NCBI GenBank assembly: GCA_023386815.1
Contig: JAEWIZ010000023.1
Location: forward strand, 1-64,000
Reading direction: 5' to 3'
DNA: 64,000 bases
DNA from: Bacillota bacterium
GTDB taxonomy: Bacteria; Bacillota; Clostridia; Lachnospirales; Lachnospiraceae
The position numbers and the translations under genes are program-made. The number at the start of each line of letters is the position of its first letter. The stretch's first letter is position 1. Below, piece after piece: positions 16,718-25,442 of the stretch. The notes beneath the pieces were generated by a model, which made no database searches, was not told where the DNA came from, and was given only the letters and a program-made list of their open reading frames with translations.

Positions 16718-17947
16718 TTAGATTCCAAGATCAAGTAACTTGGCCTTTAATTCTGCGTATGTAGCTTTAGGATTGTAAGACGCACACATGTTAAGGATAT
16801 CCTCACCTGTGATAGCTGAATCCTTGTAATCAGCTGTGTAGTAAAGTGTCGTCTTCATCTGCTCCATTTCTTCGTCAGAGATGATCTGGTATGCAGCACA
16901 GTCAACACGCTCTTTTTCAGCTGGAAGGTCTGAATATGTAGTTCCATTTAACTTGTCAATGAGTAAGCAAATAGGATATACAATAGCTTCTGGAGCTGAA
17001 CATGCGATAGCCTTAAAGGTTCCATTTCCTGAAGAACGGAAGTTCTCAACATCCTCAGTAGCCTCAAAACCAGTGGTGTAAAGGGCGATGTTTGTACGGT
17101 TGTCAGATACCATCTTTGGATATACTAAGGATGCACCAGCTGCAACCGAGAATAAGCAATCCATATCCGGATGATCTGTGAAGTAAGTTGCCGGAAGACC
17201 AGTACCGAAGTCAACTTCAGCAATATCATATACTTCAATCTTTTCTGCTGCTGTCTTATTGTACTCATCAATTTTTGCGATGAATGCGTTAGCCATATCC
17301 TGCTGTAATGGATAAGCCCAAACCGGGAATGTTGCAATACCAACATGCTTGTAACCATTCGCGATTACGTCAGCTGCAACAGCTTCTGCATAACCCGTGT
17401 TATCAAGAGGTCCATCAACTACAGATCCAAGGAAATACTCATTTCCGAATACTGCTTCCTTGGCTGTAAAGAAACTCATATTATAGTCGTTGAGGAATCC
17501 TGCTACATAAACATTTGCAGATGCGCACTCTTTCAGTATCGCTTCTGTACCCATATCAGCTGTCATAATAATACCTTCTGCACCAGCTGAAATTTCATTC
17601 TGAACAGCTGTAAGGTTTGCATTCTCATCATAGGTAGATAATACGAAGGTGTTGAAATCTACATCGATGACATCATCAATACCATCAAGATAAGCATTAA
17701 TCGCATCTATAGATCTACCATGGTCAGTGTAAAGACCTACTGAAATTTTGTGATGCTTTGTCTCAACAGATGGTGGTGTCTCAGGGACTGAAGTTGTTGT
17801 CTCAGTACCTGAAGTTGTTGTCTCGGTACCTGCAGTTGTTGTCTCAGTGCTTGAATTTGATTTAGCACCAGCTCCACATCCCGTTAAAACGGAAACTCCC
17901 ATTACTCCGGCAAGCCCTAATGCTGCCAACTTTTTAAAATTAATCAT
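16718..17947 (-). CDS. Sugar ABC transporter substrate-binding lipoprotein
   Basis: An extracellular binding protein of 409 aa anchored by lipid. The signal peptide ends in the lipobox SVLTGC, with Cys at residue 24. A low-complexity linker of repeated TETTT units follows (about residues 31-58), holding the domain off the membrane. The rest has the type I periplasmic-binding fold of ribose/galactose-type proteins (KISVGLYTDHGRS, GAEGIIMTADMGTEA, CLFSVAAGAS). AAAGGAGG precedes the ATG. Ligand unknown; the GH3 partner suggests a short oligosaccharide. The Thr-rich linker is DNA-repetitive and may vary in length between strains. Confidence 0.9.
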   Translation of the reverse strand: MINFKKLAALGLAGVMGVSVLTGCGAGAKSNSSTETTTAGTETTTSGTETTTSVPETPPSVETKHHKISVGLYTDHGRSIDAINAYLDGIDDVIDVDFNTFVLSTYDENANLTAVQNEISAGAEGIIMTADMGTEAILKECASANVYVAGFLNDYNMSFFTAKEAVFGNEYFLGSVVDGPLDNTGYAEAVAADVIANGYKHVGIATFPVWAYPLQQDMANAFIAKIDEYNKTAAEKIEVYDIAEVDFGTGLPATYFTDHPDMDCLFSVAAGASLVYPKMVSDNRTNIALYTTGFEATEDVENFRSSGNGTFKAIACSAPEAIVYPICLLIDKLNGTTYSDLPAEKERVDCAAYQIISDEEMEQMKTTLYYTADYKDSAITGEDILNMCASYNPKATYAELKAKLLDLGI

Positions 17948-17995
17948 TTTTCTTTTCCTCCTTTATAAATAACCCTATCTGGGTATTTAACAAAG

Positions 17996-18958
17996 CTATC
18001 TAGGCAATACGCCATCTTTCCTTCTACATGTAATAAGGATTACAGCAAGGAAAAGCAGTGCCTTAATTACATAACCAACTTCAACGCTTACACCTGCCAA
18101 AGTTAATCCATTGGAAAGAATTACATAAGTGAAGGCTCCGATCAGTGAACTTGAAATCTTTGACTTCATTCCTCCCGAAAGAGGCATTCCTCCGAGAAGA
18201 AGGGCAACCATGATATACATTGCATATCCATTACCAGTACCCTTACCAGCTGCTCCTGAACGAGCAGTAAACATAAAGGCAGCAACCGCTACACAAATAC
18301 CAAAGAATATGTATGCAAATACTTTCCACTTTGTAGTACTAATACCTGCATACTCTGTAGCAGTCTCATTAGCACCAATACTCTTTACATACTCTCCTAA
18401 CTGAGTAAATCTGAAAAGATAAATTGAAATGATTGCGATAACAACTATTACAAGAATCATAAATTTAACATCTGCAAATAAATCCATATTGGCTTCGATC
18501 GAAATCGAATTGATACCGATTTTCTCCATTGCAAGAACCTGTATACCTCCAAAAATCGACATAAGGAAAATTGATGTTACAATCGAAGGTAATCCAAGCA
18601 TTACTGCTACATATCCATTAATCAGACCACAGACAAGTGATATTACAAGTACAACTCCAAATGCTAATAAAAGCGATCCAGTTTTGTTGGAAATCAAAAT
18701 GAGTAGAATGCTGTATACTCCAAGCTGTGCACCTACACTGATATCCATGTATCCCATGGAATAAATAAATATTGCTCCCATGGATAAAATTGCATATACA
18801 CATGCCGCATGAATTAAAATACGAAGATTATATGCATTGAACAATTTTCCCTGGCTCAAAATACCAAATAGAATTACACATAAGAGTAATCCCCCATAAC
18901 TTAATACGTCGGAACCATGATTTAAAATCCAGTCCTTGGTTAATCCTTTTTTCATCAT
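17996..18958 (-). CDS. Sugar ABC transporter permease (RbsC family), first permease
   Basis: A permease of about 320 aa in the BPD_transp_2 family with 8-10 helices and the motif SIGANETATEYAGISTTKWK, the cytoplasmic coupling segment that contacts the ATPase. The N-terminal start was placed at ATG-ATG-AAA-AAA because GAAAGG stands about 10 nt before it; the longest frame begins 21 nt earlier with its site too close. It follows the ATPase gene and precedes the binding protein. Together with the second permease it should form the membrane channel. Confidence 0.88.
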   Translation of the reverse strand: MMKKGLTKDWILNHGSDVLSYGGLLLCVILFGILSQGKLFNAYNLRILIHAACVYAILSMGAIFIYSMGYMDISVGAQLGVYSILLILISNKTGSLLLAFGVVLVISLVCGLINGYVAVMLGLPSIVTSIFLMSIFGGIQVLAMEKIGINSISIEANMDLFADVKFMILVIVVIAIISIYLFRFTQLGEYVKSIGANETATEYAGISTTKWKVFAYIFFGICVAVAAFMFTARSGAAGKGTGNGYAMYIMVALLLGGMPLSGGMKSKISSSLIGAFTYVILSNGLTLAGVSVEVGYVIKALLFLAVILITCRRKDGVLPR

Positions 18959-19101
18959 AATGACCATGCCTTTCTTCAAAACCTGCTTCTATTCAGCAGC
19001 TCACAGCTGCAAAAGAGTGGGAGGAAAACAGAATGGATTCCCATTGGAATAAATTCTGGCTTTCTAGTAATGGCTCGCGTTTTTTGCGAGACTATTCCCT
19101 C

Positions 19102-20604
19102 CTAAATCATGTACTCAATTACATCAGTTTCTGATAATTCTGCTGAACGAGTAAACTCTTTGCTAATCTTTAAGTCTTTCATTACGATTAATCGATCAGA
19201 CATTCCGATTAACTCAGACATCTCTTCACTAATCATAAGAATTGCTTTACCTTCCTGCTTCATCTGATTAATTAAGGAATACATAGACATCTTAACGCCT
19301 ATATCAACTCCTCGTGTGGGGCAATCCATGATAACAACGTCTGAGCCCTTAGCAATCCATTTTGCAAAAGATACCTTTTGCTTATTTCCGCCAGATAAAG
19401 TATTGACCCACTGTTTGCTCTTATTACATTTGATTTCCAAAAGCTTAATCTGCTCATCTATAATCTTCTTACACTTCTTAGGTGAAACAAAACCAGCCTT
19501 ACTAATATCCTTTAATGATGGAAGTACAATGTTGTTCTCAATGGATCCTTGAAGGATAAGAGCCTCCGTATCACGATTTTTTGATATATATCCGATGCCC
19601 TTTTCAACTGCATCTTTCGCTGATTCAACTTCTTTTCCTCTGCATTTGATACTTCCTCTATCGATTTCTTCCATTCCGAATGCCATACGACCAATATCAT
19701 GCATTCCACATCCTGAAAGCCCTCCGATTCCTACGATCTCACCTTTATGTAATTTCAGTGAGAAGTCCTTAACACCTGGACCACTTACATTGGTAAACTC
19801 AAGAACAACTTCATCACTGCAGGATGAATCATAATCACTTCTGTAGAATTTGTTACCAATATCTCTACCAACCATGAGCTGACGTATCATTCCAATACTG
19901 TCTGGTACGTTCATCTCCTCTCTTGTGACCGTGCCTCTGATTTCTCCATCACGTAAAACTGTAAGAATTGTGCATTTTTCCATAATTTCATCCATATCAT
20001 GTGAGATGAAGATTACAGCCTTATCTCTCTTTGCCATGTCCTCAACAATCTTGTATAAGATAACTCTACCTTCCATAGAAAGAGCAGTTGTTGTCTCATC
20101 AACTACAAGTATCTCTGTATCATCATTGACAGCTCTTGCAATCTCGATCAGCTTTCTGTCCTCAAATCCATATTGATCAATTGAATCCTTCCCTCTCATA
20201 TACGAGATGCCAAACTTATCAAGTAGCGCATCTGCATCTGCATTCATCTTCTTACTATTTACAAATCCAAATCTGGAGTATTCACTTTCTTTTCCAGCAA
20301 ATAAATTCTCTGCAACGGTACACCCAGGAATTGTATTAGCCTCTTGAAGAATCATTGACAAGCCGCCTTGCTGTGCCTCTATCATAGAAGCAGGCTTCCA
20401 TCGTTGTCCCTTAAGTACCATCTCACCACTTGTAGCCGGCTGCATTCCTGCTGCGATGGACGTAATCGTTGATTTACCACTTCCGTTCTCACCTACAAGT
20501 CCATGAACTTGTCCTCTGCAAATCTTAAGAGCTACATTCTTAAGAGCAACTACAGGACCAAAATTTTTACTCATTCCCGTGATTTCAAGTAATACTTCAC
20601 TCAT
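19102..20604 (-). CDS. Sugar ABC transporter ATP-binding protein (RbsA/MglA type, two ABC domains)
   Basis: A cytoplasmic ATPase of 500 aa with duplicated ABC domains, as expected for ribose/galactose-type importers. Domain one has Walker A GENGSGKSTI and Walker B EILVVDETTTALS. Domain two has a degenerate P-loop in GIGGLSGCGMHDIGR, the signature LSGGNKQKVSFAKWIA and DVVIMDCPTRGVD. The start giving MSEVLLEI was chosen because GGAGAAA stands 6-7 nt before it; 30 residues upstream in the open frame look non-native. It is the first gene of the minus-strand operon and faces the LytTR/GHKL genes. Confidence 0.93.
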   Translation of the reverse strand: MSEVLLEITGMSKNFGPVVALKNVALKICRGQVHGLVGENGSGKSTITSIAAGMQPATSGEMVLKGQRWKPASMIEAQQGGLSMILQEANTIPGCTVAENLFAGKESEYSRFGFVNSKKMNADADALLDKFGISYMRGKDSIDQYGFEDRKLIEIARAVNDDTEILVVDETTTALSMEGRVILYKIVEDMAKRDKAVIFISHDMDEIMEKCTILTVLRDGEIRGTVTREEMNVPDSIGMIRQLMVGRDIGNKFYRSDYDSSCSDEVVLEFTNVSGPGVKDFSLKLHKGEIVGIGGLSGCGMHDIGRMAFGMEEIDRGSIKCRGKEVESAKDAVEKGIGYISKNRDTEALILQGSIENNIVLPSLKDISKAGFVSPKKCKKIIDEQIKLLEIKCNKSKQWVNTLSGGNKQKVSFAKWIAKGSDVVIMDCPTRGVDIGVKMSMYSLINQMKQEGKAILMISEEMSELIGMSDRLIVMKDLKISKEFTRSAELSETDVIEYMI

Positions 20605-20681
20605 GTAATATTTCTCCTCGCATGAAATCTCAACTAATTTTTCTCGAGTATAGCAGATAATTCTTTCAGAATCGAAAATTA

Positions 20682-20711
20682 GTACGAATTGCACATATGG
20701 GGTATGAATTG
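20682..20711. promoter_or_regulatory. Candidate LytTR operator: two direct repeats 20 bp apart
   Basis: GTACGAATTG and GTATGAATTG differ at one position and start exactly 20 bp apart, about two helical turns. LytTR regulators bind paired direct repeats of about 9 bp spaced by roughly this distance. They lie in the 182-bp gap between the ABC operon and the regulator genes, beside both promoter regions. Assignment to the neighbouring regulator is inferred. Confidence 0.5.
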
Positions 20712-20736
20712 TAAGAGCGTGATGATATAATTCTGG

Positions 20737-20742
20737 TATAAT
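20737..20742 (+). promoter_or_regulatory. -10 element of the LytTR/GHKL operon
   Basis: TATAAT stands 44 bp before the regulator ATG. No good -35 box is found 16-18 bp upstream. The absence of a -35 fits an activator-dependent promoter with the direct repeats just upstream. Confidence 0.5.
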
Positions 20743-20786
20743 GAAACATGTATTTAGAGAATATATAAATTATAAGGGGATAACTT

Positions 20787-21509
20787 ATGTTTCATGCCGC
20801 TATTTGTGAAGATGAACCGGAAACTTCCAGATACATAGAGAAGACTCTCGTCAGTGAATTTGAAAAAGTCGGAATACAAGTTTTATTCGAAGTGTTTCAT
20901 AATGGCAACAGACTGCTTGATATGATAGACAAGCACTATCATTTTGATATTCTTTTTATGGATATTGAGATGCCCGAAATAGATGGTATTTCAATCTGCC
21001 AAAAAATTCGGAAGGTTAATTCTGAGACTCTGGTTGTCTTTATTTCCAATAAAGATGAGCTGGTTTTCTCCTCGTTTGAGGTTCAACCATTTCGATTTAT
21101 TAGGAAAAGCCATTATGATTCGCTTCTCCCATCGCTAGTCACCTCCATCCAGGCTGAGATGGCACGTAGACATCCTAATATAATACAAATAAAAGAGCCA
21201 GGTTCAAAAGATTTGTTTTCATTTGACATAGGTCAGATTATATATGTTGAAGCGCTGGGCAAGAATTGTAGGATAGTAACAACAACAGGCCAGACCACGA
21301 TTAAGACCAAGCTTATGGAAATAGAAGCACAGCTCGCGGAATATGACTTTTTTAAGCCACATAGAAGCTATTTAGTAAACTACAAGTATATCTCCACAGT
21401 TAGAAAAACCGATTTAGAACTGACAGACCACTCAATCGTTCCTATAAGTCGTGGTCATGTAGATGAAATTAAAAAGAATTTTCTAAAATATACGACAAGA
21501 GGTATTTAA
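20787..21509 (+). CDS. LytTR-family response regulator
   Basis: A 240-aa cytoplasmic response regulator in the AgrA/VirR style. The receiver domain (about 1-125) has the acidic pocket CEDEPE and phospho-acceptor Asp59 in LFMDIEMPEIDG. The LytTR DNA-binding domain (about 140-238) has IIYVEALGKNCRIVTTTG and the segment FFKPHRSYLVNYKYI typical of this fold. AAGGGGATAA precedes the ATG. It overlaps the GHKL kinase gene (TAATG). It is divergent from the sugar ABC operon, so the pair probably controls that operon; no AgrB/AgrD-like peptide genes are nearby. Confidence 0.93.
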   Translation: MFHAAICEDEPETSRYIEKTLVSEFEKVGIQVLFEVFHNGNRLLDMIDKHYHFDILFMDIEMPEIDGISICQKIRKVNSETLVVFISNKDELVFSSFEVQPFRFIRKSHYDSLLPSLVTSIQAEMARRHPNIIQIKEPGSKDLFSFDIGQIIYVEALGKNCRIVTTTGQTTIKTKLMEIEAQLAEYDFFKPHRSYLVNYKYISTVRKTDLELTDHSIVPISRGHVDEIKKNFLKYTTRGI

Positions 21510-22810
21510 TGTTTGAATATATTTATCAAGGATATCAATATATGGGTAACATTGCAATTATTACACTTTTGCAATATACACTTTCTAAGTTTTTTGCCCC
21601 GAAGCATTTTGTAAACAGGTTTATAAATTATGGAATTCCAAACGTACTATTCTGTATCATTTACTATTTTCCTCAGTATGCACTTGGAAATTCCACAATT
21701 CCATATTATTACTACTTTGCCTCTACTATGATTGTCTCTTTCACTTGGGCACTCATCTTTTTGACAGGCAAAGCAATACAGAAGCTTCCATATCTCGTAT
21801 ATTTTTATGCGGTATATAAATGCTTCAAATTTATATTAGGATCCTTATATGAGCAGGAGCATAATATGACTCCAATCATATACAAAATACTGGATTTCGG
21901 AACATTCTTCATCGTATTTACCGGAATGTACGCACTTACAAGAATCTTTTTAAAATTTCCTCTGAAGTTTCAGTTTCTGCTTACATTCACTCAGACTATT
22001 TTGTTGATCTTCTGTCCTGCAAGTTTCTTTCTATTGCTTCAGATGGCTGATCCTTCTGTCCATGTTCCATATATGGTATTCATTACAGTAGCAGCCATAG
22101 TACTTCTTATTAATCTACCAATTCTGTTCTACCTTTATTCCATTATTGGGGAACAGTATGACTCCAAGTATGCGCTTAAAAAAGCGCTTACTGAGACTTC
22201 TGCACAGCTTACCCGATATCGTTATACTATTCTTAATGAGGAACAAGCGAACAAAGATCGCCATGAGTTAAAGAACAAATACTTCTATATTCTGACTCTT
22301 CTTCGAGAAAAAAAATATGACCAGATAGACAACTTTCTATCTGATCATATAGGGGGACTAACCGAAGGAACTGGTGGTATACATACAAAGAACTTGCTCA
22401 TAGACCACATTCTTAACACCAAGATTTCTGCTGCCAGAAAAAGCAATATAAAAACATACACCGAGATTCTAGTACCAGAAGAACTTGATATCAACGAAGA
22501 ATATTTCTGTACCATACTACTCAACTTACTTGACAATGCTATTGAAGCCAGTAGGAATGAGAGCGATCCCGATATTCAAATATTTATGAATATCCAGAAT
22601 CAATACCTTGTCTGTTGTGTTAAAAATAAGGTTGCTTCCAATATTCTTGAGAAAAATCCTGAACTTCAGACTACCAAGAGTGACAAGAAAACTCACGGTC
22701 TTGGCCTCAAGATCATTAAGAGTACTGTCAAAAAAATCAATGGAATCTTTGACATATCTATTGAAAGCAATTACTTTGTAGCTACTGTCATGATTCCACT
22801 CAACCAATAA
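21509..22810 (+). CDS. GHKL-domain sensor histidine kinase (AgrC-like)
   Basis: A 433-aa membrane kinase. Residues 1-215 hold six or so hydrophobic helices. A linker with the phospho-acceptor His in KDRHELKNKYFYILTLL follows at about 253, then the ATPase domain with the N-box LLNLLDNAIEAS and the glycine motif KKTHGLGLKIIKSTVKK. This is the HPK10/GHKL subclass otherwise known from peptide-sensing systems. The ATG overlaps the regulator's stop. The signal is unknown; by context it may be a carbohydrate or the loaded binding protein. Confidence 0.92.
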   Translation: MFEYIYQGYQYMGNIAIITLLQYTLSKFFAPKHFVNRFINYGIPNVLFCIIYYFPQYALGNSTIPYYYYFASTMIVSFTWALIFLTGKAIQKLPYLVYFYAVYKCFKFILGSLYEQEHNMTPIIYKILDFGTFFIVFTGMYALTRIFLKFPLKFQFLLTFTQTILLIFCPASFFLLLQMADPSVHVPYMVFITVAAIVLLINLPILFYLYSIIGEQYDSKYALKKALTETSAQLTRYRYTILNEEQANKDRHELKNKYFYILTLLREKKYDQIDNFLSDHIGGLTEGTGGIHTKNLLIDHILNTKISAARKSNIKTYTEILVPEELDINEEYFCTILLNLLDNAIEASRNESDPDIQIFMNIQNQYLVCCVKNKVASNILEKNPELQTTKSDKKTHGLGLKIIKSTVKKINGIFDISIESNYFVATVMIPLNQ

Positions 22811-22828
22811 ATATGCAATATAAAAAGG

Positions 22829-22844
22829 GAGTCTTTGCAGACTC
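22829..22844 (+). terminator. Small hairpin after the GHKL kinase gene
   Basis: GAGTCT/AGACTC with a 4-nt loop lies 18 bp after the kinase stop. No T-tract follows, so termination here would be weak or factor-assisted. Confidence 0.3.
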
Positions 22845-23067
22845 TGTCACCATGTTAAGTGAAAGTTCAAGTGTCTGTTATGAACTGGCTAATGAAGAAT
22901 TTCTTGTCCATTTCATAACAACTCTGCTACGTCGTAATATTTTCAATTGTAACTTACCTGCAACTTGGAATTTCTTTGAAACCATTGTGACCTAAATGAG
23001 TCACTACTAAATGCTTTTTCAAATCTTTTAGGGCCGTTTTATCTAGAATTATAAAACATTGAAGTTC
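22845..23067. other. Intergenic region at the left border of the TetR/ABC segment
   Basis: About 220 bp between the kinase gene and the 42-aa frame. No gene, terminator with T-tract or att-like repeat was identified by eye. Confidence 0.3.
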
Positions 23068-23196
23068 TTATAAGCTTTTCGTATACTTGCCCCGTTCATT
23101 TTCAGTAAATGTAACATGGTATTTATCATAGGCTATAATCAAACTTCCAAGATAGTCCAAGCAAAGGCGGAGGAAATTATTTTGTTGATTTATCAT
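23068..23196 (-). CDS. Unidentified 42-aa frame, possible gene fragment
   Basis: A minus-strand frame starting with ATG and ending in TAA encodes 42 residues with balanced, protein-like composition, including IIAYDKYHVTFTENERGKYT and a KSL ending. There is no clear ribosome binding site. I do not recognise the family. Its position next to the TetR/ABC genes and opposite to them suggests the tail of a larger lost gene at a junction. It might be a real small gene. Confidence 0.3.
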   Translation of the reverse strand: MINQQNNFLRLCLDYLGSLIIAYDKYHVTFTENERGKYTKSL

Positions 23197-23210
23197 CAGC
23201 TGCAAAGGGA

Positions 23211-23260
23211 TTGACAAAAGAAAAAAAAGTTGATAAAATACATACAGACCAACCGTCGGT
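23211..23260 (+). promoter_or_regulatory. tetR promoter with overlapping operator
   Basis: TTGACA, a 17-bp spacer and TAAAAT form a near-consensus sigma-A promoter. GACCAACCGTCGGT, a slightly broken palindrome, begins 7 bp after the -10 box. It resembles the perfect palindrome before the ABC genes, so the TetR protein probably represses its own gene. The regulator ATG is 17 bp further on. Confidence 0.75.
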
Positions 23261-23276
23261 ATTTAAGGAGGGCACC

Positions 23277-23924
23277 ATGGGAAGAAATAAATATCCAGAA
23301 CAAACACAGGAAAGAATAGTTGATGCGTCTATAAAGCTATTTATTGAAAAAGGCTACGAGCAGACCACAATACAGGATATTTTGGATGCGCTCAATCTTT
23401 CCAAAGGAGGGCTATATCACCATTTTAAGTCAAAAGAAGAAATTTTAGAAGCTGTGAAAGAAAAACGAGCGCAGTACGCCGCTAATATGCTGCAAGAATT
23501 AATTCAAAACACAAAGGCAACAAACGCAAAGGAAAAGTTGAAAAAAATTCTATATCTTCTGGTTACAAATACTAAAACTAAAACGTATGATACAGTTTTG
23601 ACTTCACAAACAAACAATCCACATTTTGTAATGGGTGCTTTACAAAATGCCGTCAATCAAGATGCACCAATTATAGCGCAACTAATAGAAGAAGGCGTGA
23701 AAGATGGCTCGTTACAAACTGCACAGCCTAAATTATGTGCAGAAATATTTTTATTGCTTTTAAATTTTTGGGTAAGTCCAATATTGTTTGAGCGAAATTT
23801 AGAGGAAACGCAAAAGCGTTTAGACTACCTGCAATTGGTTATGTCTATGCTCGGATTAGATATAATTGATAATGAATTTATTGCAAGAATTACAAGTGGG
23901 TATGACAAGACTGGAATGTTTTAA
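23277..23924 (+). CDS. TetR/AcrR family transcriptional regulator
   Basis: A dimeric ligand-responsive repressor of 215 aa. The N-terminal helix-turn-helix reads RIVDASIKLFIEKGYEQTTI then ILDALNLSKGGLYHHFKSKEE, the family signature. The C-terminal helical domain should bind an effector. The start giving MGRNKYPE was chosen because AAGGAGGGCACC ends directly before it; the longer frame would begin inside the promoter. The gene is followed by a terminator and then by the ABC genes it probably controls. Confidence 0.93.
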   Translation: MGRNKYPEQTQERIVDASIKLFIEKGYEQTTIQDILDALNLSKGGLYHHFKSKEEILEAVKEKRAQYAANMLQELIQNTKATNAKEKLKKILYLLVTNTKTKTYDTVLTSQTNNPHFVMGALQNAVNQDAPIIAQLIEEGVKDGSLQTAQPKLCAEIFLLLLNFWVSPILFERNLEETQKRLDYLQLVMSMLGLDIIDNEFIARITSGYDKTGMF

Positions 23925-23944
23925 AAGCTTTTGAATTACAAAGT

Positions 23945-23971
23945 GGCTGTTATTATAACAGCCCCATTTTT
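23945..23971 (+). terminator. Rho-independent terminator of tetR
   Basis: GGCTGTTA and TAACAGCC form a perfect 8-bp stem with a 3-nt loop, followed by CCATTTTT. It separates the regulator from the exporter genes. Confidence 0.8.
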
Positions 23972-23985
23972 AACATGTTATAAAA

Positions 23986-24000
23986 GACCGACAGTCGGTT
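23986..24000 (+). promoter_or_regulatory. TetR operator before the ABC genes
   Basis: GACCGACAGTCGGTT holds the perfect palindrome ACCGAC-A-GTCGGT. It lies 15 bp above the ATPase ATG and shares the GTCGGT half-site with the element in the tetR promoter. Binding by the adjacent TetR is inferred. Confidence 0.7.
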
Positions 24001-24015
24001 TATAAAGGAGAAAAT

Positions 24016-24750
24016 ATGAGTTTAAAAACAGCAATACAAACAAATCATTTGGTGAAATGCTTTGGCAAAATTGAAGTTATTAAGGATTGTTCTATGCGTA
24101 TAGAGCAAGGTACAATCTATGGCTTTCTTGGTGCAAACGGTGCAGGAAAGACCACCATATTTAAACTACTAACTGGTTTGCTGATACCCGATTCTGGTAG
24201 TACTGAAATATTGGGGACAGATATGCTACAGAACCGTGACCGAATGCTTTCTCAAATAGGAAGTTTAATTGAATCACCTACCTTTTATGAGCATCTTTCG
24301 GCACGAAAAAACATGGAAATTCACTTAGCCTATATGAATACTTCTGGATTTGGGGTTGAAAAAGCATTGCAAATGGTGGGGCTATCTGATGTTGGAGAAA
24401 AAGCTGTTGCCAAGTTCTCACTTGGTATGCGACAGCGACTTGGAATGGCCAGAGCGTTAATTCATCAACCTAAAATTTTGATTTTAGATGAGCCGATTAA
24501 CGGACTTGACCCTATGGGGATTAAAGCGATGAGAGAATTGTTTTTAAGTCTGACAAAAGAAAACGGCATGACAATTCTAATATCAGGTCATATCCTAAGT
24601 GAAATTGAGCATATAGCAGATAAAATTGGTGTTGTTGTTAATGGAAAAATGGTATGCGAATCCGATTTGGAACAAATTAAAGCAGAGCATAAAGGCAGCC
24701 TTGAGGATTATTTTTTTTCCATCATGAGTGGAGGAAATCAGCTATGTTAA
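24016..24750 (+). CDS. ABC exporter ATP-binding protein (BcrA/lantibiotic-immunity type)
   Basis: A 244-aa ATPase subunit. Walker A is GANGAGKTTIF near residue 41, the signature FSLGMRQRLGMARALI and Walker B ILILDEPINGLDP follow, and the H-loop is ISGHILSE. The similarity is to BcrA/MutF-type exporters for antimicrobial peptides or drugs. AAAGGAG precedes the ATG. It overlaps the permease start by 7 bp. Expression is presumably relieved when the TetR repressor binds its ligand. Confidence 0.92.
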   Translation: MSLKTAIQTNHLVKCFGKIEVIKDCSMRIEQGTIYGFLGANGAGKTTIFKLLTGLLIPDSGSTEILGTDMLQNRDRMLSQIGSLIESPTFYEHLSARKNMEIHLAYMNTSGFGVEKALQMVGLSDVGEKAVAKFSLGMRQRLGMARALIHQPKILILDEPINGLDPMGIKAMRELFLSLTKENGMTILISGHILSEIEHIADKIGVVVNGKMVCESDLEQIKAEHKGSLEDYFFSIMSGGNQLC

Positions 24751-25442
24751 AACTTATTAAATTAGAATTACAGCGCATCAATTTGCGTCCCTATCTCATC
24801 AGCAGTACTATTAGCGGTGTTGTTCTATTAGCATTCACCTACTTTATTGCTTATGTGGCACAGGTGGAACAAGAAGTGCAATTTATGACCTATGGCAACA
24901 TCTTTCTATTTACCGGTGCAATGAGTATCCTCATTTTTAGTGTTTTATCAGCAACCATGTATGAAAAACTGATTATTGAGGAGTATTCTGGAAAGCGGTT
25001 GGCATTACTCTTTTCTTATCCCGTGGGTCGCAAAAAAACATTTTCAGCAAAAATATTGATTGTTTTCTTATTCATTGTGCTATCCATGCTGCTCTGCACG
25101 ATACTGCCGATTTTTGTTTTTGCTGCTACTGAATCGTTCGCACCGATTGTATCGGATACTATGACGAGCGACATCTTGATAAAAGCTGTTGGCACTATTG
25201 TTGTTTCTTTAGTTGCAGTCAGTGCAATCGGGTTATTGGCTATGCGCATTGGGTTTATTAATAAATCCGTACCAGCTACGTTAATCAGTGCTTTTATCTT
25301 ATCTGGTATTTATGGCAATATTGCGATTGGCAGTGCAGGAAATTTTGTCATTTCCTTGCTGATTATAGGGGTTTCCTTGCTTGTTATTTTAGCTGTATTT
25401 GTTACGTTGTCCCACAAAATCAATCATATGGAGGTAGATTAA
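24744..25442 (+). CDS. ABC-2 type permease partner
   Basis: A 232-aa membrane protein with six hydrophobic segments, no soluble domain and the usual length for BcrB-like exporter subunits. It begins LKLIKLELQRINLRPYLISS and has KRLALLFSYPVGRKKTF as the cytoplasmic coupling loop. GGAGG stands before the ATG, which overlaps the ATPase gene. The next gene starts directly at its stop codon. Confidence 0.88.
   Translation: MLKLIKLELQRINLRPYLISSTISGVVLLAFTYFIAYVAQVEQEVQFMTYGNIFLFTGAMSILIFSVLSATMYEKLIIEEYSGKRLALLFSYPVGRKKTFSAKILIVFLFIVLSMLLCTILPIFVFAATESFAPIVSDTMTSDILIKAVGTIVVSLVAVSAIGLLAMRIGFINKSVPATLISAFILSGIYGNIAIGSAGNFVISLLIIGVSLLVILAVFVTLSHKINHMEVD

Noticed and set aside
22813..22995. 60-aa frame after the GHKL kinase, considered as an AgrD-like peptide gene
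   Set aside because: No leader/GG or lactone-type motif, no AgrB neighbour, no good ribosome binding site, and it spans the kinase 3' hairpin.
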